Assembly (NCBI RefSeq): GCF_051020985.1
Contig: NC_135000.1
Location: 24,458,784 to 24,522,783 of the forward strand
DNA length: 64,000 nucleotides
Reading direction: 5' to 3'
Origin: Nomia melanderi
Lineage: Eukaryota; Arthropoda; Insecta; Hymenoptera; Halictidae
Shown piece after piece: positions 48,388 to 62,000 of the stretch; within the stretch, counting starts at the first letter, position 1, and every line of letters starts with the position of its first letter. The notes below the pieces were generated by a model. The model searched no databases and was not told the origin of the DNA. It worked only from the letters and a program-made list of their open reading frames with translations. The translations under genes and the position numbers were made by a program.

Positions 48388-49859
48388 CGACCGAAACCTT
48401 CGATCCTCCGCTTTCCCTCTGTCGCCGACTGAGAATCCTGGTTCTATCGAGTCGCGCGTCGTAGCTGAAAATTACGTAAATACGATCACGTGAACTGTTT
48501 TTTCTCGCCCCACGCGGCGCTTTTGTCCCGATCCAACGCCTATTCACACGAATCTATTCAGTTACCGACACATACTCGTTCATCCACAAACACAGCAGGC
48601 CCCCCTCCCCCTTCTTAACCTCGGCCATTCTTTCATCCGCCCTTATTCTTGCAATTCATTAGTGAATCGTCAAGTGCTTGCCCGACAATGGGCCGCCACC
48701 CCCCTCATTAACGTAACCTCAATGACAACGCCTCCGCAATTTTAAATACCCCGTATCACTCTGTTCGCTGTGGACAATGATCATCAGCTTTGCGCGTGGC
48801 ACCAGGGAAACGTCTTCCTTGCATTGTTCGCTGGTTACGTTCATTGGTGTGCCGAGGGTGTTTTGTAGCGTTCCCTAACGTGTGAACCTCACCGGAAGGA
48901 TGATTTTAGTGATGTAAGTTATTGTGAGTACAGAGAAACTTATGAAGCTGGAAGTACTCTATTATGTTTTATTTTATTTATGAATCGGCGTTGGAAATTG
49001 TTGAGTTCCGTGAATAACTATAGTCTAGTTATTATAGAATACAATGAAATAAAGTCTTCTCTATTCTTGGACGAATAGGTTTGCCGATGTCAGAATAACT
49101 AACCTTACTGATGCCGATATTCCAGATAACCTACAGCGCAAATGGTAGAACTTTTTTTATCTACGTAATCACACGAAACATTCAATAACCAATGATATTA
49201 CCTTCCACTTCTATTTTTAATTCACCATTATTCCCGACGTGTATTCCACGTAGCGACCCATTTACATAGATCCCGACTCCCTCCATTCGTGTTTCTCTTT
49301 TGTCGGAAGTAACCGGGTGTTTCATGAATTCTTTACTCATAGAAACGTGCCGCGACAGAGTCCGAGTAAACTTTCAACGCGCCGCATACAAGAATCCACG
49401 GACGTCGCGCAGAAACGAAACACAATTTAATCGAACAAAGTACTCGCAAAAATTTACTAGTATTCCCCGCGAACCTGTACACAAACATTCGTTCCCATCG
49501 ATTTACCTTTAGTCAAAGTACTTAGTTCAGTTAAAACACCGTTCCATTGAACAGTCCTAACTCAAACGTTTCGAACATTCAATTCCAGCCGCGAACGCCG
49601 CTAAAGAAACGATTAATCGAGCGTACAGCCGCGAACGGGGACGTTCGTTTCGATTTTAAACTTCCACCCCCGCCCGCGCGCATTCGGAATTTCGCGCAGT
49701 GATCGGGTGCCAAACCGGAGGACGTGCGAATTGCTTTCGGGGCGCGAGATTGTGTCGCGTTAATCCGAATATCTCGTCGGCGGCCCTCGGTGCAGCCGGC
49801 AGAGAGATAGGAGAGACGCGATTGCATCGTGGCGTATCTGTGAGGAAGCCGTAACAATT
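48388..49859. other. Region upstream of the PRELI-like gene
   Basis: CpG-rich DNA that should include the PRELI-like promoter just above 48387 (GC-rich, no TATA seen). A run of C (CCCCCCTCCCCC) lies near 48600. No coding exon is supported. Confidence 0.4.
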
Positions 49860-49922
49860 ACCAGCGAAGAAGAGGGAGGAACAGAGAGGAGGACACCAGA
49901 GTATCTGATAGGGGAGAGGGAC

Positions 49923-49950
<28 letters not shown>
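49923..49950. repeat. (GA)n simple repeat
   Basis: About thirteen GA units at 49923-49948, flanked by further purine-rich sequence from 49865. It lies 270 bp before the candidate first exon at 50213. Confidence 0.85.
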
Positions 49951-49953
<3 letters not shown>

Positions 49954-50212
49954 TAGGTCAGGTTTCTACGTCGGTGTCTAAGCCGCGTTCATTACTGTAC
50001 CGACAATCAAGCCTGACTCCATGGTCAAGAGGGCGGCAAAGGGCAGGCGGAGGGTTTCGGTCCCGGGATGGGAGACAGCGGCGACGAGGGAGCTTGAGGG
50101 GTGGTTTAAGCGAGTGTAGCCGCGGCGGTCAGGCTTGTAATCTGACGGTGGTGGGTCGTTCGGTTGGTCGGGGGTAAAACGGTCCATTAAGGCCGGCTAG
50201 CAGTTAGTGGGC

Positions 50213-50261
50213 ATGCTACAGGAACCGGCCAGTTTACTAATGCCAGGCCTCGGGAATCCCC
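50213..50261 (+). CDS. Candidate first exon in a GA-rich promoter island
   Basis: ATG at 50213 opens 16 codons (MLQEPASLLMPGLGNP) plus one base, then GTAAGG. The phase (1) equals that needed to join the unseen dystrophin exon after 40496. About 350 bp of GC- and GA-rich sequence precedes it, like the island before first exon B. This makes it a reasonable start for a short dystrophin isoform, but the exonic side of the donor is CCCC, which is poor, and no downstream exon is available to test it. Confidence 0.25.
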
Positions 50262-53200
50262 GTAAGGGCCGTTACCAGGAGCACGGCCGTGGGGGTGACT
50301 TCACCTTCGCGGAAGTTACGTTTCGTTTGGTCGCATCCGTTCACCCTTGTTTGCCGAAACGGCGATGCATCACGCGCTCGATGGAAGCTATCCTCCGAAC
50401 GATGTATTGACTTCGGAGTTCGGCTCCTCGGTTAGGACCTCGGTTACTCCGATATTCTTCGAGTAAATATTTGTTCATCTTGTGTTCACCCTATTCTTCC
50501 GGAAACTGGTGGTTTTGATAGGCTGAGCGTTGTTTGCGGAGTTCTCGTTCTTCGAGTTGTTGCGGATGGTCTTTCAGAGCTGGGAGTTTTCGGTTGTACC
50601 ATGATATTCCGAGTTTTTCTATATTTGTCGGCTGGTAATGGAAATGTTGTAGAGATGGTTATTTATATCGTGATGTTAAAAGCCGCGTGATTGAATTTTG
50701 TACGCCACCTCCATCGGTCGAGCGCGTTTACGCTAGGAGATTCAACTTGTGTGTAACTTTGCCGTGTAACTTGAACGCCGGACATCAAGTTGACGATGTT
50801 ATCGGTATGTGTACGCTCGAACAAATTACCGTACGCGTATGTGCGGCTTGAACGGATATCCGAGCCGGTTTTGCTGGAGGAAGGGTAAGCAGAAGTTACT
50901 GATGCGAAGGGAAGAACACGCCTTAAACGCGGCCCCTACCTACGGTTGGAGCGGCTTTACCTTCGCCAACCAAAGTTTGATTACTGTTTTCGCTGCGGGA
51001 CCGCGATAGAACTGCAATACGTACCGTCTCGACAAACCCGATACTTTCTCGCGTCGTTACTTCTGCTGACGCTCGGATTCGAACGGTTCTTCGTGATTCT
51101 GTACGTTAATTCGTAATTTGTTACTTGCTCGTGGCTGTGTATCTTTCTTGCCGGATGCTGGAGAATGTTCTGCTCGATGCGCCGATTCGATTAACGTTCG
51201 CTAGTACTTGAATAATTCACACATTGAACGTTACAGTTTTCATTGGTGATAATATGATGAATTGTTTGAAAATTGCTTTTGCACCATAAGTAAAGCAGTT
51301 GTTATCAAAAGGGAAATACATGCTTATTTTCGTTTCTAGCGGTAACTAGCCATAGACGCCGGCGAAATCGTCATAAGAACTTTAGTAAGGTTATAGCGTT
51401 AACTTAGGGCTTGCAGTAGCAACCTCTTCCTTTAGAATCCTTATAGCAGGCAGCCGTAATAACCTTTATAGCTTGTAGTCGACGGTAAGGTCGATGTGAT
51501 GCGATGATACAGCAGGGTTCCTTGTTGGGCCGGCCATTCGTGCTCGAATTAATCACATTAACCGGTTATGATTCAGTGTTAATGTTCTTTTTATCCGGAC
51601 ATGTGATAGTGTTTCCTCAGCATATTAAATTTACTTTGATAAGCCCAGTGTAAAATAGTTCAAGACTGCTTAAATAAATATATTTTGTAGCCATCGGTAT
51701 ATAGGTATGTATAGTAGTAATTCGAATGAAATTAAGTATAAAATCGTAAGCGTATTTAGTTCGTAGTAGAAATGGAGGTTTAAAGTACTCTCAGGGCACA
51801 AAGAGTTAATTGTACTCTTCTAACTCTAATCCGTGTGCCACTTAACCCTAGCCTTCTAATTATTCTACTCGAGACACAGAGGAAACCACTCGATGCTCCT
51901 CAAGAACTGTATCCCCCGTTCGAATTGACGTTCGAACCAACGACGTAATTAATTCGAAACGCTCGTGTCCGCTGAGAGAAGTTCCCGGACGAAGTTACGG
52001 GATGGAAAAGGATATTTCCTGAGGAGGTAGGACCGACCTGGGGAAACTTTGATTTGACTTGCACGCGACCGCTTTCGCACGAGACTGCGGTTTCCGAGTT
52101 CCACGGGGCTACTTTATCATCGGACCGCTGATAGTGGCTCAATGAAATTAGAAATCTTGTCTGCGGTCGAGAACAGTCTGAACTTCTCCACGGAAAGTTG
52201 CCTCTGACGATGATCACGGATTCCAATTTTCTAAGTTTGTCTATTCCGGCTCGGTCCCTTTGTTTGACTAACGGAGATTTCCTTATCCTTTACATTCCGA
52301 ATTATTTTATACTTCTTCTCCAGTGCTATCAATATTTAAGATAGTCCTAAAATATTTTTCCGCAGCGCTGAATTAACTGTGGCGTATCTTAAATTCAATT
52401 GATTCGTGTTATGGGATTTATTCAAATTTACTAATAGATCCAGAAATGCTTGCCAGTAAGAAATAAGCCGTGTTCTTTTGCAAACATTAAACCAGCATTT
52501 CGCCAACATCGCAGCTAGCTTCATCAGAAATTCAAATGACACATTGATGCCGTGCCAAAAACGTGAAAGCTTTGATGCTTGTTTCCATTCTCCGACAGTG
52601 ATTTTTCCTCCACACACGCGAAGCTTCATTGAAACTAGAATTTTCCGGTTGATCGGCTTCTGTGTCAGTAAGTGGTAACGTCAATTAGTCACTCAACGTA
52701 TCACGTCATCTAGACAAAAGTAAAGTTTCCTCTATTAGACATCCTCTAAGAATCCCCTCGAGTCTCTTAACAATTCCTTCAGGTAAACTATTTTCAAAGA
52801 CTCTCGTAGATTACACTCGCTTGAAATTCAGCAAAAAGTCTTCCCAGCGCCGTTGTGCTCCTTTATTTCGAAGTGCGGAGAACTACTTTGAAGTACTGAA
52901 CAATGAATCTTCATAGAATTGTACAATTTCGAATCTACATCCAACAGAGACCAAAGTTCTACATAGTCCGAGATTCTTTCAGTACCGAATTTCCATTTTT
53001 AAATTTCTACTACCGATAGTCGGATAGTTAGGTCGTAATTCGTTGGCGTATTCGAACTCCTGGGAAGTACCGGCCCTTTTCGGATGACACTTCCGTTGGA
53101 TTTCGGGCGGTGTTCCTGAGCAGAAGTTCGCGATGATTGTGAACGTGGCTGGCGCGGGGGTGGCGAGGGATGGCGGCGCGAGGGGAATAATACGCGCGAC

Positions 53201-54150
53201 CGTTCCAGAATCCGGAGTTTCGCACGAAGGGAACAATGGACAAGATTAATGGCAAATGGCGTGAGCGGAGAGCCAGTTCCGAGGATCCTAACACAAGCGT
53301 AACGAGAGGTCGGTCTTGCATAATCTGTCTTGCGGTATTGCTGGGAGCATCGCGACGCCAGATTATTGGAACATTTATGGAGAGAATTTCATATCACCGG
53401 ATGATCCTCAAAATCACTTTGAAAATCCCCTTCGTCCCTGCACGCTGTTTCATTCGCAACATGTCGGTTTTTAGGGTTAAATACCACAAACGATTGTTCG
53501 GTTGAATCACTCGTGGTAGCGGTTCAGACCTATAAATTAGTTAACCATTACCCATCAAATGAATTTACGGAATTCATAAACGGAAATTATCTGTGATAAT
53601 CAAATTTCCTACTACTGCGAACCTTAAGGAATTTCGTGTGTTATAAACAGAAAATTCTGACAGTTTTCGTACAATTAGGTACTCTGCTTCTCTAGATGTT
53701 TGTCGTTGGAACCAAATCCTGATCCACTAGAGAGGTACCGTGTTACTAGTTTCGTCGAAGCAATAACCAACAACGTTTCGCTTCTATCTACAAGTATTTA
53801 CCCGAGACTAGGTTATTCCCAATTGCGCGTTTCCTTCGGAACAGAAACCGAGCTGCCGACAAAAAGTTCTGATTTCCCATTTACTTTCGCGGCGTCGTTC
53901 GCGAGTAGCGGCGCGCGGAAATAGATCGCGTGAGATTGACGTTCGTTTTATCCGCATGGATGAAAGCCATTCGTCGATATCGGCAAGCCCGGCTCGCTCT
54001 AAATGCAATCCGCCGCGCGCAAATCGAGAATTCTAATAGGCGGACTATAATTTCTCGGTCGATCGTCGAGCGTTTTTCGTTCGCCGCTCTTCATCCGAGT
54101 GCTCGGTGTCCCGCCTCCGTCTTCCTCCTTCTATCCGTCCGATCCGCCGC
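50262..54150. other. CpG-rich non-coding stretch
   Basis: No supported gene. Open frames at 50.8, 51.9-52.6 and 53.0-53.5 kb lack domains, start context or splice structure. Composition alternates between AT-rich and CpG-rich and resembles the dystrophin intron on the left. Confidence 0.4.
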
Positions 54151-57100
54151 GAAGAAAAATCTTGTCGACAAATTGATTTATGAAAAGGTAAGGGTAGAGG
54201 AAGAGAATTGGAGGGAGAACGGAGAAAGGAAGCGAAAGATAGAAAGGAAACGAAAAGACGTCTAGCCTATTCGAGTTCTATCCGAGAGCATATTCGAGAG
54301 AGACGACGATCCGCCGATGGCGTCGCGTCGCGGTGGTTTCTGCGCTCACGACTGGTCCAGAGAATAGGATATTGAAAAATCCCCGCCTTACAGTGACATG
54401 CTTCTGCTTTCCCCCCTTGCATCCCCGGTCCCTTCCGCTCGGCTCTGTCCCCGGGTTCTAGCCGGTTACCAGCCGTAGGATGAATGCGCGCTAAAGTGCC
54501 GCGAACGGTAGCAGGTGCACACCGTGAATTTATCGCGGCGAAGGAGCCCCGACTTATGAGCGCTGCTTGTGATTTGACTCGGCACCGAAAAAGTTCACCT
54601 CCCCTCCGGTCAGTGATCGATACCGTCCTCGAGGCGGAGGAACAGCGCAGCCGGTATCGAAATACTACTTCATCGGGTGTGATCGATTCCTCGGTGATCC
54701 TCGGGGTGACACCCGAGGGTCACACCCTACCCAACTTAATTGCCAACAGATTCCATCATCTTCCCTTTGTGTCCTTCCGAACGAGGTGTTAAGTGTCAGA
54801 AATTTATTCTAGGAGGATTATCGTGTACACTATAGGGCAGTGATCGTGATCACTCTATGTTTCACTGTTCGATCTTCCTACAACTACAAGAATTTCGCTA
54901 CTTGAACTTCAGTGGTTTACATTCGGGAGAAAGTTCGTCACAATTTCGACGAAAAGGGGTTGAAATGTTCTGTTATTCGCAAGATGAAAACACTAAATTC
55001 TATAAACGAGTAAGACACAGCTGAGTATCCTCGCTCCATTGGCCAACGTTCCATCCCGCTAGAAATGTTGGCCGTTCTCTTTGACTGGCGAATTAGCTCC
55101 CCGACTTCCGACGTATAAATCCCGTGCATCAGGTGCAGGTTCACGCGCCGTTGCGTCGCAGGTTCCCGCTCATAACGCGATGTGTATTCCCGGGCGCAAG
55201 AAGCGTTCCCGATATTGGCACGGCCGAGGTCTGGCTGAGTGGGAGGGCTGGCGTAAAGGTGAGACGTTGGAAACATTTGAAATCAGTGCGTTCCCCCGGG
55301 GACACCTCGTAAATCGTGCGCCCCGTTGTTGGCGCCTTTCCACGTGCGCCTCCTTCCCCCCGCGAGCCGCGCACCCCCGTACGTTTCCTACAGTGTCTCG
55401 CGTCCCGACTCTTTCCGTCCCTCCGCCGCGCCGGGCGAAATCCGGGGAAATCCGAGAAAAATCGCGTTATCGCTAACCCGTGAAACAGAAGTCGTAACAG
55501 GAAGAACAGAGACCCCGGAACGCTCCGGGCGAAGTATTCTTACGTGCCCCGGAGTATTGCGACTTTCGTCCCCTCCCCCACTCGCCCTTAACTATCTCCG
55601 TCCCGGTCCTCCGGAGTAGATTTTTACTGCTGAGTGTGAAATACGACGATCATTCCTTGCGGACTTATCGGCGACGATAAAAGGGGGCTGCGACGCTGAT
55701 CATTTTTTTTCCCCGCGGGTTGTTACGTCTTCATGGTCGGAACGCCGCACGTTTCCCTTTGGATTATTGTTTAAGAGAAAGTTGTGCAGAAGGATGTGGA
55801 CCAGTTGAGGTAGATGATACGGTAGACGGTAGTCCGCTGTTGATTTTGGGAAACGTTTTACAAGGAATTATGAGTTATAACGAGCTGCAAGTAGAAAGGG
55901 TCAGTTGCGATCAGACACAGTCAGATTTACTAGTTCAAATAACGTTCGGTCTGAATAATTTTGATTTAGTAGAATTTGTTCGTAGGTTCGATTATCGGAA
56001 TTTATTACAGTTTCGAGAGTTACGATACTAATTTAGTAACGTATTAGTTCTTCAACGCGTGGGACATTAATTAGAGTCCTAAGGGAAATTGGCGTTGTTT
56101 ACCGGGAACATATTTGGTGTCCTGGGTGAAAGTAGCTGTATTGTGACGTATAAATCTGGAAACCGTTGTCGTTTCGAATGGTATTGAGGATAATTATGGG
56201 TAATAGTATTTAAAGAAAGCTTTCGAACATGTTGCACCTCTGGAAGATCGAAGGAACATTAGTTTTTGCAGGGTTAATCATTCGAGAAACATGACTGAGA
56301 AGTTTATGAACACCCTGTACTATCAGCTCCATTGTACTCGTCTTTTCTGGACGGCACATTCATCGGCGGTCGTGTGTGCGCTAGTAATTCCGCCGGCTGC
56401 GCTACCTCGTCCGCTCTTTTACAAATATTGATCGTGGGTGAAAAAAATAGTTGGTGTCTCCGATATACGAAGACAATTCCGGCAGGGACGGGGAATCGAA
56501 TTTTTCATCGGGAATCGAGTAATCTAGGTCGCGGGTGTATCGTTGTTGCTATAGAACAGTGTCCATTGTTCGATACAAATTCAAGTTCTTCCCCGGCGTT
56601 GCGAAAAACGCAAGCAGCTCGGGGAGTTATTGAAAAGGAGTTCAATATCCTGGCCCCTTTCAACAGAAAATTGCATATCTCGGCGGGGCTGAATGAACCA
56701 GCCCCGGATAGAGGATTAACCCCCTTTAACACACAGCGTACCGGTCACGTCAAAATATGGATCACGTCCGATCGCGTACCAATTGGCAGCATCGAATTCT
56801 TTGATTAATACACCCCGTACCTTCCTCTGTAAATTGATTGAATATTTGTCTTTTAGAAGATTAAAAATAGACGGTCTTTTAATATTATTTATCATTTTTA
56901 TCTATTTCAAAATATTAATTCTCCACTAATCGTTAACAACGCATTTTCGTTTCTTCCGTTACAATATTTTTACATCTTCGAAAGATTATCAGCGAATCTG
57001 GTTAATCTCGTTTGTTATCTGCCGGGAATCAATGATAGGGATAAGAGTCACGCGTAACTGACCACGGTCTCCCCGGCTGCGGCCCATAATTCGTGGGTGT

Positions 57101-58599
57101 ATTGCATGCATAATCAACGCAGTTGTCACCGAAGTTAAAACGAATGAGAAACGGCAGCCGATGTCGATTGCGTTAATCGACTGCGACCACTTCGCCCCGA
57201 CTGGGATCATTTCCGCTAGGAACGCTCCGCAAATTGAGTTCGCCCCGGTCCGGCGAATTAATGTCTAATAGTCTGTCCCGAGGATGGAATTAATTACTTC
57301 GACTTCAAGCCACTGATATTAAAGACGCGAATTAACGTTCCGAAATGTCTGGCCGGCCACGTTCCACGCGTCACACGGCGGAACGAGACGCAACCCGATC
57401 ATTTACTCGTTTTAATTACGACTTGTGCGAATATTTTATTTAACGGGCTGCTCCGTTTAATTCTCCCCGGTTCATTTTGCAGAACGACCACCCGAACGAG
57501 AGATTTAATGAGACGATAGTTTGATGCTGTGAAAAGGACACTTTCCACTTTACAGAGCATTCTCGATAACAGTTTTAATGGGCGACCACAATGAATATTT
57601 TAACACGAGCTAGACGTGGTATATTACACAGAATTTTCATAGCTGCTCCTGTTGATTTTTAAAGAGAAGTTTCATAACTTTCGTCTACCTAGCGGAAGAT
57701 TGTGTAATTCTAGCAGTCCAAACTCACGGGAAGGCAATAAGCCTGGGTAACCGAATGTTTTGAAAGGATCATACTGTTACCTTCAAGCACAGTCTCTGCG
57801 TTTTCTAGATAAATCATTCCTCAAAATGAAACACCCACGTTTACCTTGAAAACAGTGGACCAGCCAGGTCTGCCAAATATCAGACTTCAATCTGGGTACC
57901 CTGAACTCTCGCATAAATCTCGGGAGCCGAGTGTGGAAAAGGCCATGCCATTCCCCCTTTTCCTCAAGTTTCCTAACAAATGGTTTCCAAAACTGCCTCT
58001 TCCTCCTCTTCCAAGAGATCGATCATTCATCTCCAAGATTGAGTCTTCAGTCTCGACAGCTCAAACCTATTCCCAAATGAATCCCAGTATCCCAGTTTCT
58101 TGACAGTATCATCCCTGAATCACCCTTCTTCGAAAGAAATTTCCAAATCAGCATCAAGTCTCCAATCTCAACAATCCAGATTCATAGCAAACGAATCGCT
58201 CTGCTGATCCTAGACAATCATAGACGAACTCTTCGAATCAACGAAGAATACCTTACCAAAACTGACCGTTCCTTATCGTTCCTCCTTGAAAGGATTGGTC
58301 AGTTCTTTCTCCGAATCTCGAATCCTGGCAGTCCGGAATCGCCGAGAGAAAGCTCTATCCGGCCAAGTGTTTCGAAAGGATCCTGGTATCCTCGAGAAAT
58401 CGATTTCGAAAATGGGACGGTTCGGGCCGTCTGGCTCGAAAGTGGCTATATCTCCGTGTCAGGAGCCGGAGTCAGGGATGTCGGGTGACATTGACCGCGG
58501 GAGCAACCCCCGTGGAGGGTCGACGAGGTTTTCGCTGGCGCGTGGAGACCGCGCCTGCGCGTCCAGCACGTTCTCGTGCAGCCGGGTTCGCGAAGAAAG
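54151..58599. other. CpG-rich non-coding stretch with GA-rich patches
   Basis: GC-rich and purine-rich DNA with no supported gene. An ATG-AAA-AG/GTAAGG donor-like site at 54180-54188 and an open frame at 55720-56031 are noted in findings. Two direct ACACCC(C/T)GTAC motifs flank 56310-56820. Confidence 0.35.
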
Positions 58600-59034
58600 G
58601 GGCGACGGGGTAAAACACAGTACGACCCCGAACGGCCTCGGGGTAACGACACAGGTTCACGAAACACGACCTCTGGTCCTGCCAATAGCTCCGAACCCAG
58701 TTCCCGCGGATTACGCTCGCGACGAGGAGAACGAAAGAAACGAGGAGGGAAGGCAAGAAGGGGGTGGCTAGTTCGGTCCAAGTGAGAGTTCGCCGGTAAC
58801 CAGTGTTTGATCTCCTCGTGCCGGTGGTCGGGTTTTACGCGCGTGAGATTTTCCCTTCGCCGGATTCGCCGGTTACACGGTACCCGGTGCTCCCGTGGTG
58901 CTCGTTTGATCAACGCCTACGCTCTTCCGGTATATACCCGTTCCGTTGGTGAGTGACCGAGTGTTGTTGTACCTGCGTGGAACCAGTGGCTCTCGAGGAG
59001 TTCCATGGGTTTATTATGAACAATTCCATGTAAG
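58600..59034 (+). promoter_or_regulatory. Promoter-like island with a possible 5' exon ending at a strong donor
   Basis: GC-rich block with TATATA near 58930, followed about 100 bp later by a perfect donor at 59031 (TTCCAT-GTAAGT). Two ATGs precede it: the first, in CCATGGG, stops after four codons; the second gives MNNS in phase 2. It could be an untranslated or mostly untranslated first exon of a plus-strand transcript. No downstream exon is identified. Confidence 0.25.
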
Positions 59035-62000
59035 TACGCCGATGCTCGTTTAGCCGGCACAGACACACGTTTCAGGCCACTGTTTACTGGACGTTCACTT
59101 CCTGTTGCGAGGTCGGCGCCTCGTGCTCCTCGCAAACCGTTTCCATCGGGGATACCTCTACAGATTGAAGTGTGCTTTTATATTCTGTTGGCGGAGTTTT
59201 TATTTCCGGATACTATCTACCTCGGCACATTCATAGCTTTCGGAAGTATTGAATATATCGTTGAAATAGAAAATTGAAAAGAATTCTATATGTTCCTTAT
59301 TTACTAAATTTATATAGAGATTTAACTTATTCATATAAGTTATAACTTTATTAATACAGAAAATGAAAGCTTAACTTTAGTTTCTCCGGATAGACACATG
59401 AAAATTTGAAGCAATCTTTAGCGAAGGCTTAATCGAATCGCAATTGAGGTAAATATTTTATCGTCCTCCGCTTCTTAATGTACTCGACACGCTAATATGC
59501 GGTAAATTAATAAAATCCGCAATCGAGCTATTATAAACGAAGCTGGTCGAATAACGTGGATCGAGGATGCAAATCATCGACGCGGTATTTAGCGTTTAAT
59601 TTCCTCGCCGCGTAGGTACGCGGCAAGGAGCCTCGTAATTGAAAGAACTTAGTAATCAGCGGATCGTTTAGGTGCGCGGTGCGCAAAAAACGGATACGTG
59701 ACTTCGACAGCAGGCCAATCTTATCGGTTTAATTCGGTCCGCCAGGTGAGCCCGAATAAGACGTCCGTGCAACCCGTTCCAATTTCCACCGCGCTTTCAC
59801 GAAGCTTTCACGAGACCCTGCATATCGGGGCCGGCCTGAATAGACACGGGCGGCTCATATTCGACAATTCGTATGCGCGGCTCATCGCATCGAACGTTCG
59901 ATTAGTCTCTGCCCCGAAGGCGGCAGTTAATCGTCGTCGGCTATCTCGTCGCGCTCTCTGCGAATTAGTTCGCTTTTTAATCATTCGATATTTTATTACG
60001 CTCGCGGTCGGCAATTTCAGTCAATATGTATATATCATGGTATCCAATTAGTAGATTGCTGGTCGTCGGGATATTTATAGGGTATGAAACATCTTTGGGA
60101 ATTTTTCAAACTGCGGGTTAATTGAAATTTAATACAATTCCATTTCGTTTTTCATCCGCCGAATCCATTAACGGGGAAAATGAAATTGAACCGTAACTCT
60201 TGTCCAGCGAATTTATGGGGGAATATTCCGGCGCGCGTGATTTTCTGTAATTTAATAATAGAATTATACTGTATCGTGATCCGTGGAACATAATTCTGGC
60301 CATGGGTCTTTTGTTCTTCGGTACGAAAATTTTGTTAAAATTTTGCGAAAAAATAACGAAATGAAAGTTAGAGGTATTCACGGTGGAATTTGATTTTTCC
60401 GCGGCGCGTCGCAAAGGATATTTGATACCAGGGTCAACAGACGATTGGCTGATATTGTTAATGGGCAATCGTTCGCTATTAATTGATTCAAACGAAGCTT
60501 CTAATTACCGCGCAACGTGGCCGAGCGACGCGGGCGGTGACGGTTTGCACGCGGAATTTCGATGCCGGTTTGTTGTCGCTAAACGGCCAGATAAAATATT
60601 TGCGTTCAATCGATTACGTTTGAAAATTTTCGTGCCGGGGACGTGTAAAGCGGCGCGCCGCGTTTGATTCATCGCCGGCGACCGGTGCATTATTAACCCG
60701 GGCTCCGGCCCGATAGATTATTCACGCGACTCTCGTAATAACCGAAAATTAATTTATTCGACTAGTGACTGGGGATCAGCTACCGGGTCCCGTGACAATT
60801 CAATTACCGACACGGAAATTAGAACGACGCTGTTAACGCGGCGAATTCCTGATCAATCTCTTCAGCCGCTCCTCCTGCTATCTTGCCACTTTCGCGAGCC
60901 GCAACGCGGGCCGCCATTTATAACCGAACAACCTGAAACGTTCGAAAGTTGGACTGTCACATTCGAACAATTCAACCTTACACGACCCGTGTACTGAATC
61001 CGGTGTTTTTGGGCCACGACTTCGACAAACGACACTCTAGCGTCGCGCACTACCGTTCCGCGCAATTAGTTTAACACTTAGCGCGTTAAGCGAATCACGT
61101 GGGCCGTTAATTCGGATTTGCTGATGCCGCCGTAATGCGTCGGGCAAGCAAGCAAGCGCATTTGTGTCCTCGACGTAATTATTCTCGGCTATGTAGCTCG
61201 TGCTTCCCGCCTTTTGCATTTCTCTCTGTATCCTCGATTCCGCTCAGCCGTTAATAATTTGTACAAACTTTCTCTCGGTACTGCGAACCTAGGCTTCTCT
61301 GACACTTGATTTTCTCTCGGAAGAAATATCCATCGTATGCATTCGAGATGATAGATAGAAAGATAGAAATTCCCTCGTGATCCAGAAGAATAATTCCGTG
61401 GTGTGGAGTGCGGTTTAATAGGAGAGCCCGAGCATCGCCAAGAATAATTCATGACAGAGATCGATCGACGTCAACTATATTCAGAGGCCCGGTCAGATTT
61501 AATTCGGTCATCGAAGTGTCGGCCATTATTTATGCAACCTCTCAGCCGGATTCGCCCGACTCCGGCCACGTCGATGCGGAGAGGCGAGACGGAATCGAAC
61601 GTCTCCCAGCATAGCCAGTGGCCCAGCCCGATATTAATTTCGCGACAGACTTCTTTTCCTCCTCGGTTTCGTTCTCCTTAAACGCCCCGGATCCCTTTTC
61701 CTTTCCGCCTCATTTGGCCACGGTGGCGCCCGCGTTTATTTCCAGCCCAGCCCGCAAAGGAAGCGCCTGAATCACTTCGATAGCCGGGGCCAGCAGCTTC
61801 CTTCTCGCCCGATGTTGGCTTCTTTTCTCTTTCGATCCGCCAATTTCGTAAATTGCAACCTTTTTGACTCGGCCGTCCGGCTTCTTTCAACTCGAAAAAA
61901 GGAAACAGAAAAAAGAGAGGAGGTTGAAGTCTGCGACGGGGTGTACACAAGACGCTGCCGGCTAACCCCCGGCTCCGCTCTCTGTTTACGTATTCGCTTT

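Noticed and set aside
48257..48547. 96-codon minus-strand frame overlapping the PRELI-like first exon
   Set aside because: Shadow frame; the PRELI motifs are in the other minus-strand frame.
52336..52678. Open frames on both strands that vaguely resemble transposase or reverse-transcriptase peptides
   Set aside because: No catalytic motif, no terminal repeats, and no extended homology I can see.
56332..56808. 158-codon plus-strand frame
   Set aside because: No domain or start context; it lies between TE-end-like motifs and shares a non-coding repeat motif with another locus.
58286..58913. 161- and 155-codon frames on opposite strands
   Set aside because: Mutually overlapping frames in CpG-rich DNA with low-complexity Arg/Gly/Glu peptides.
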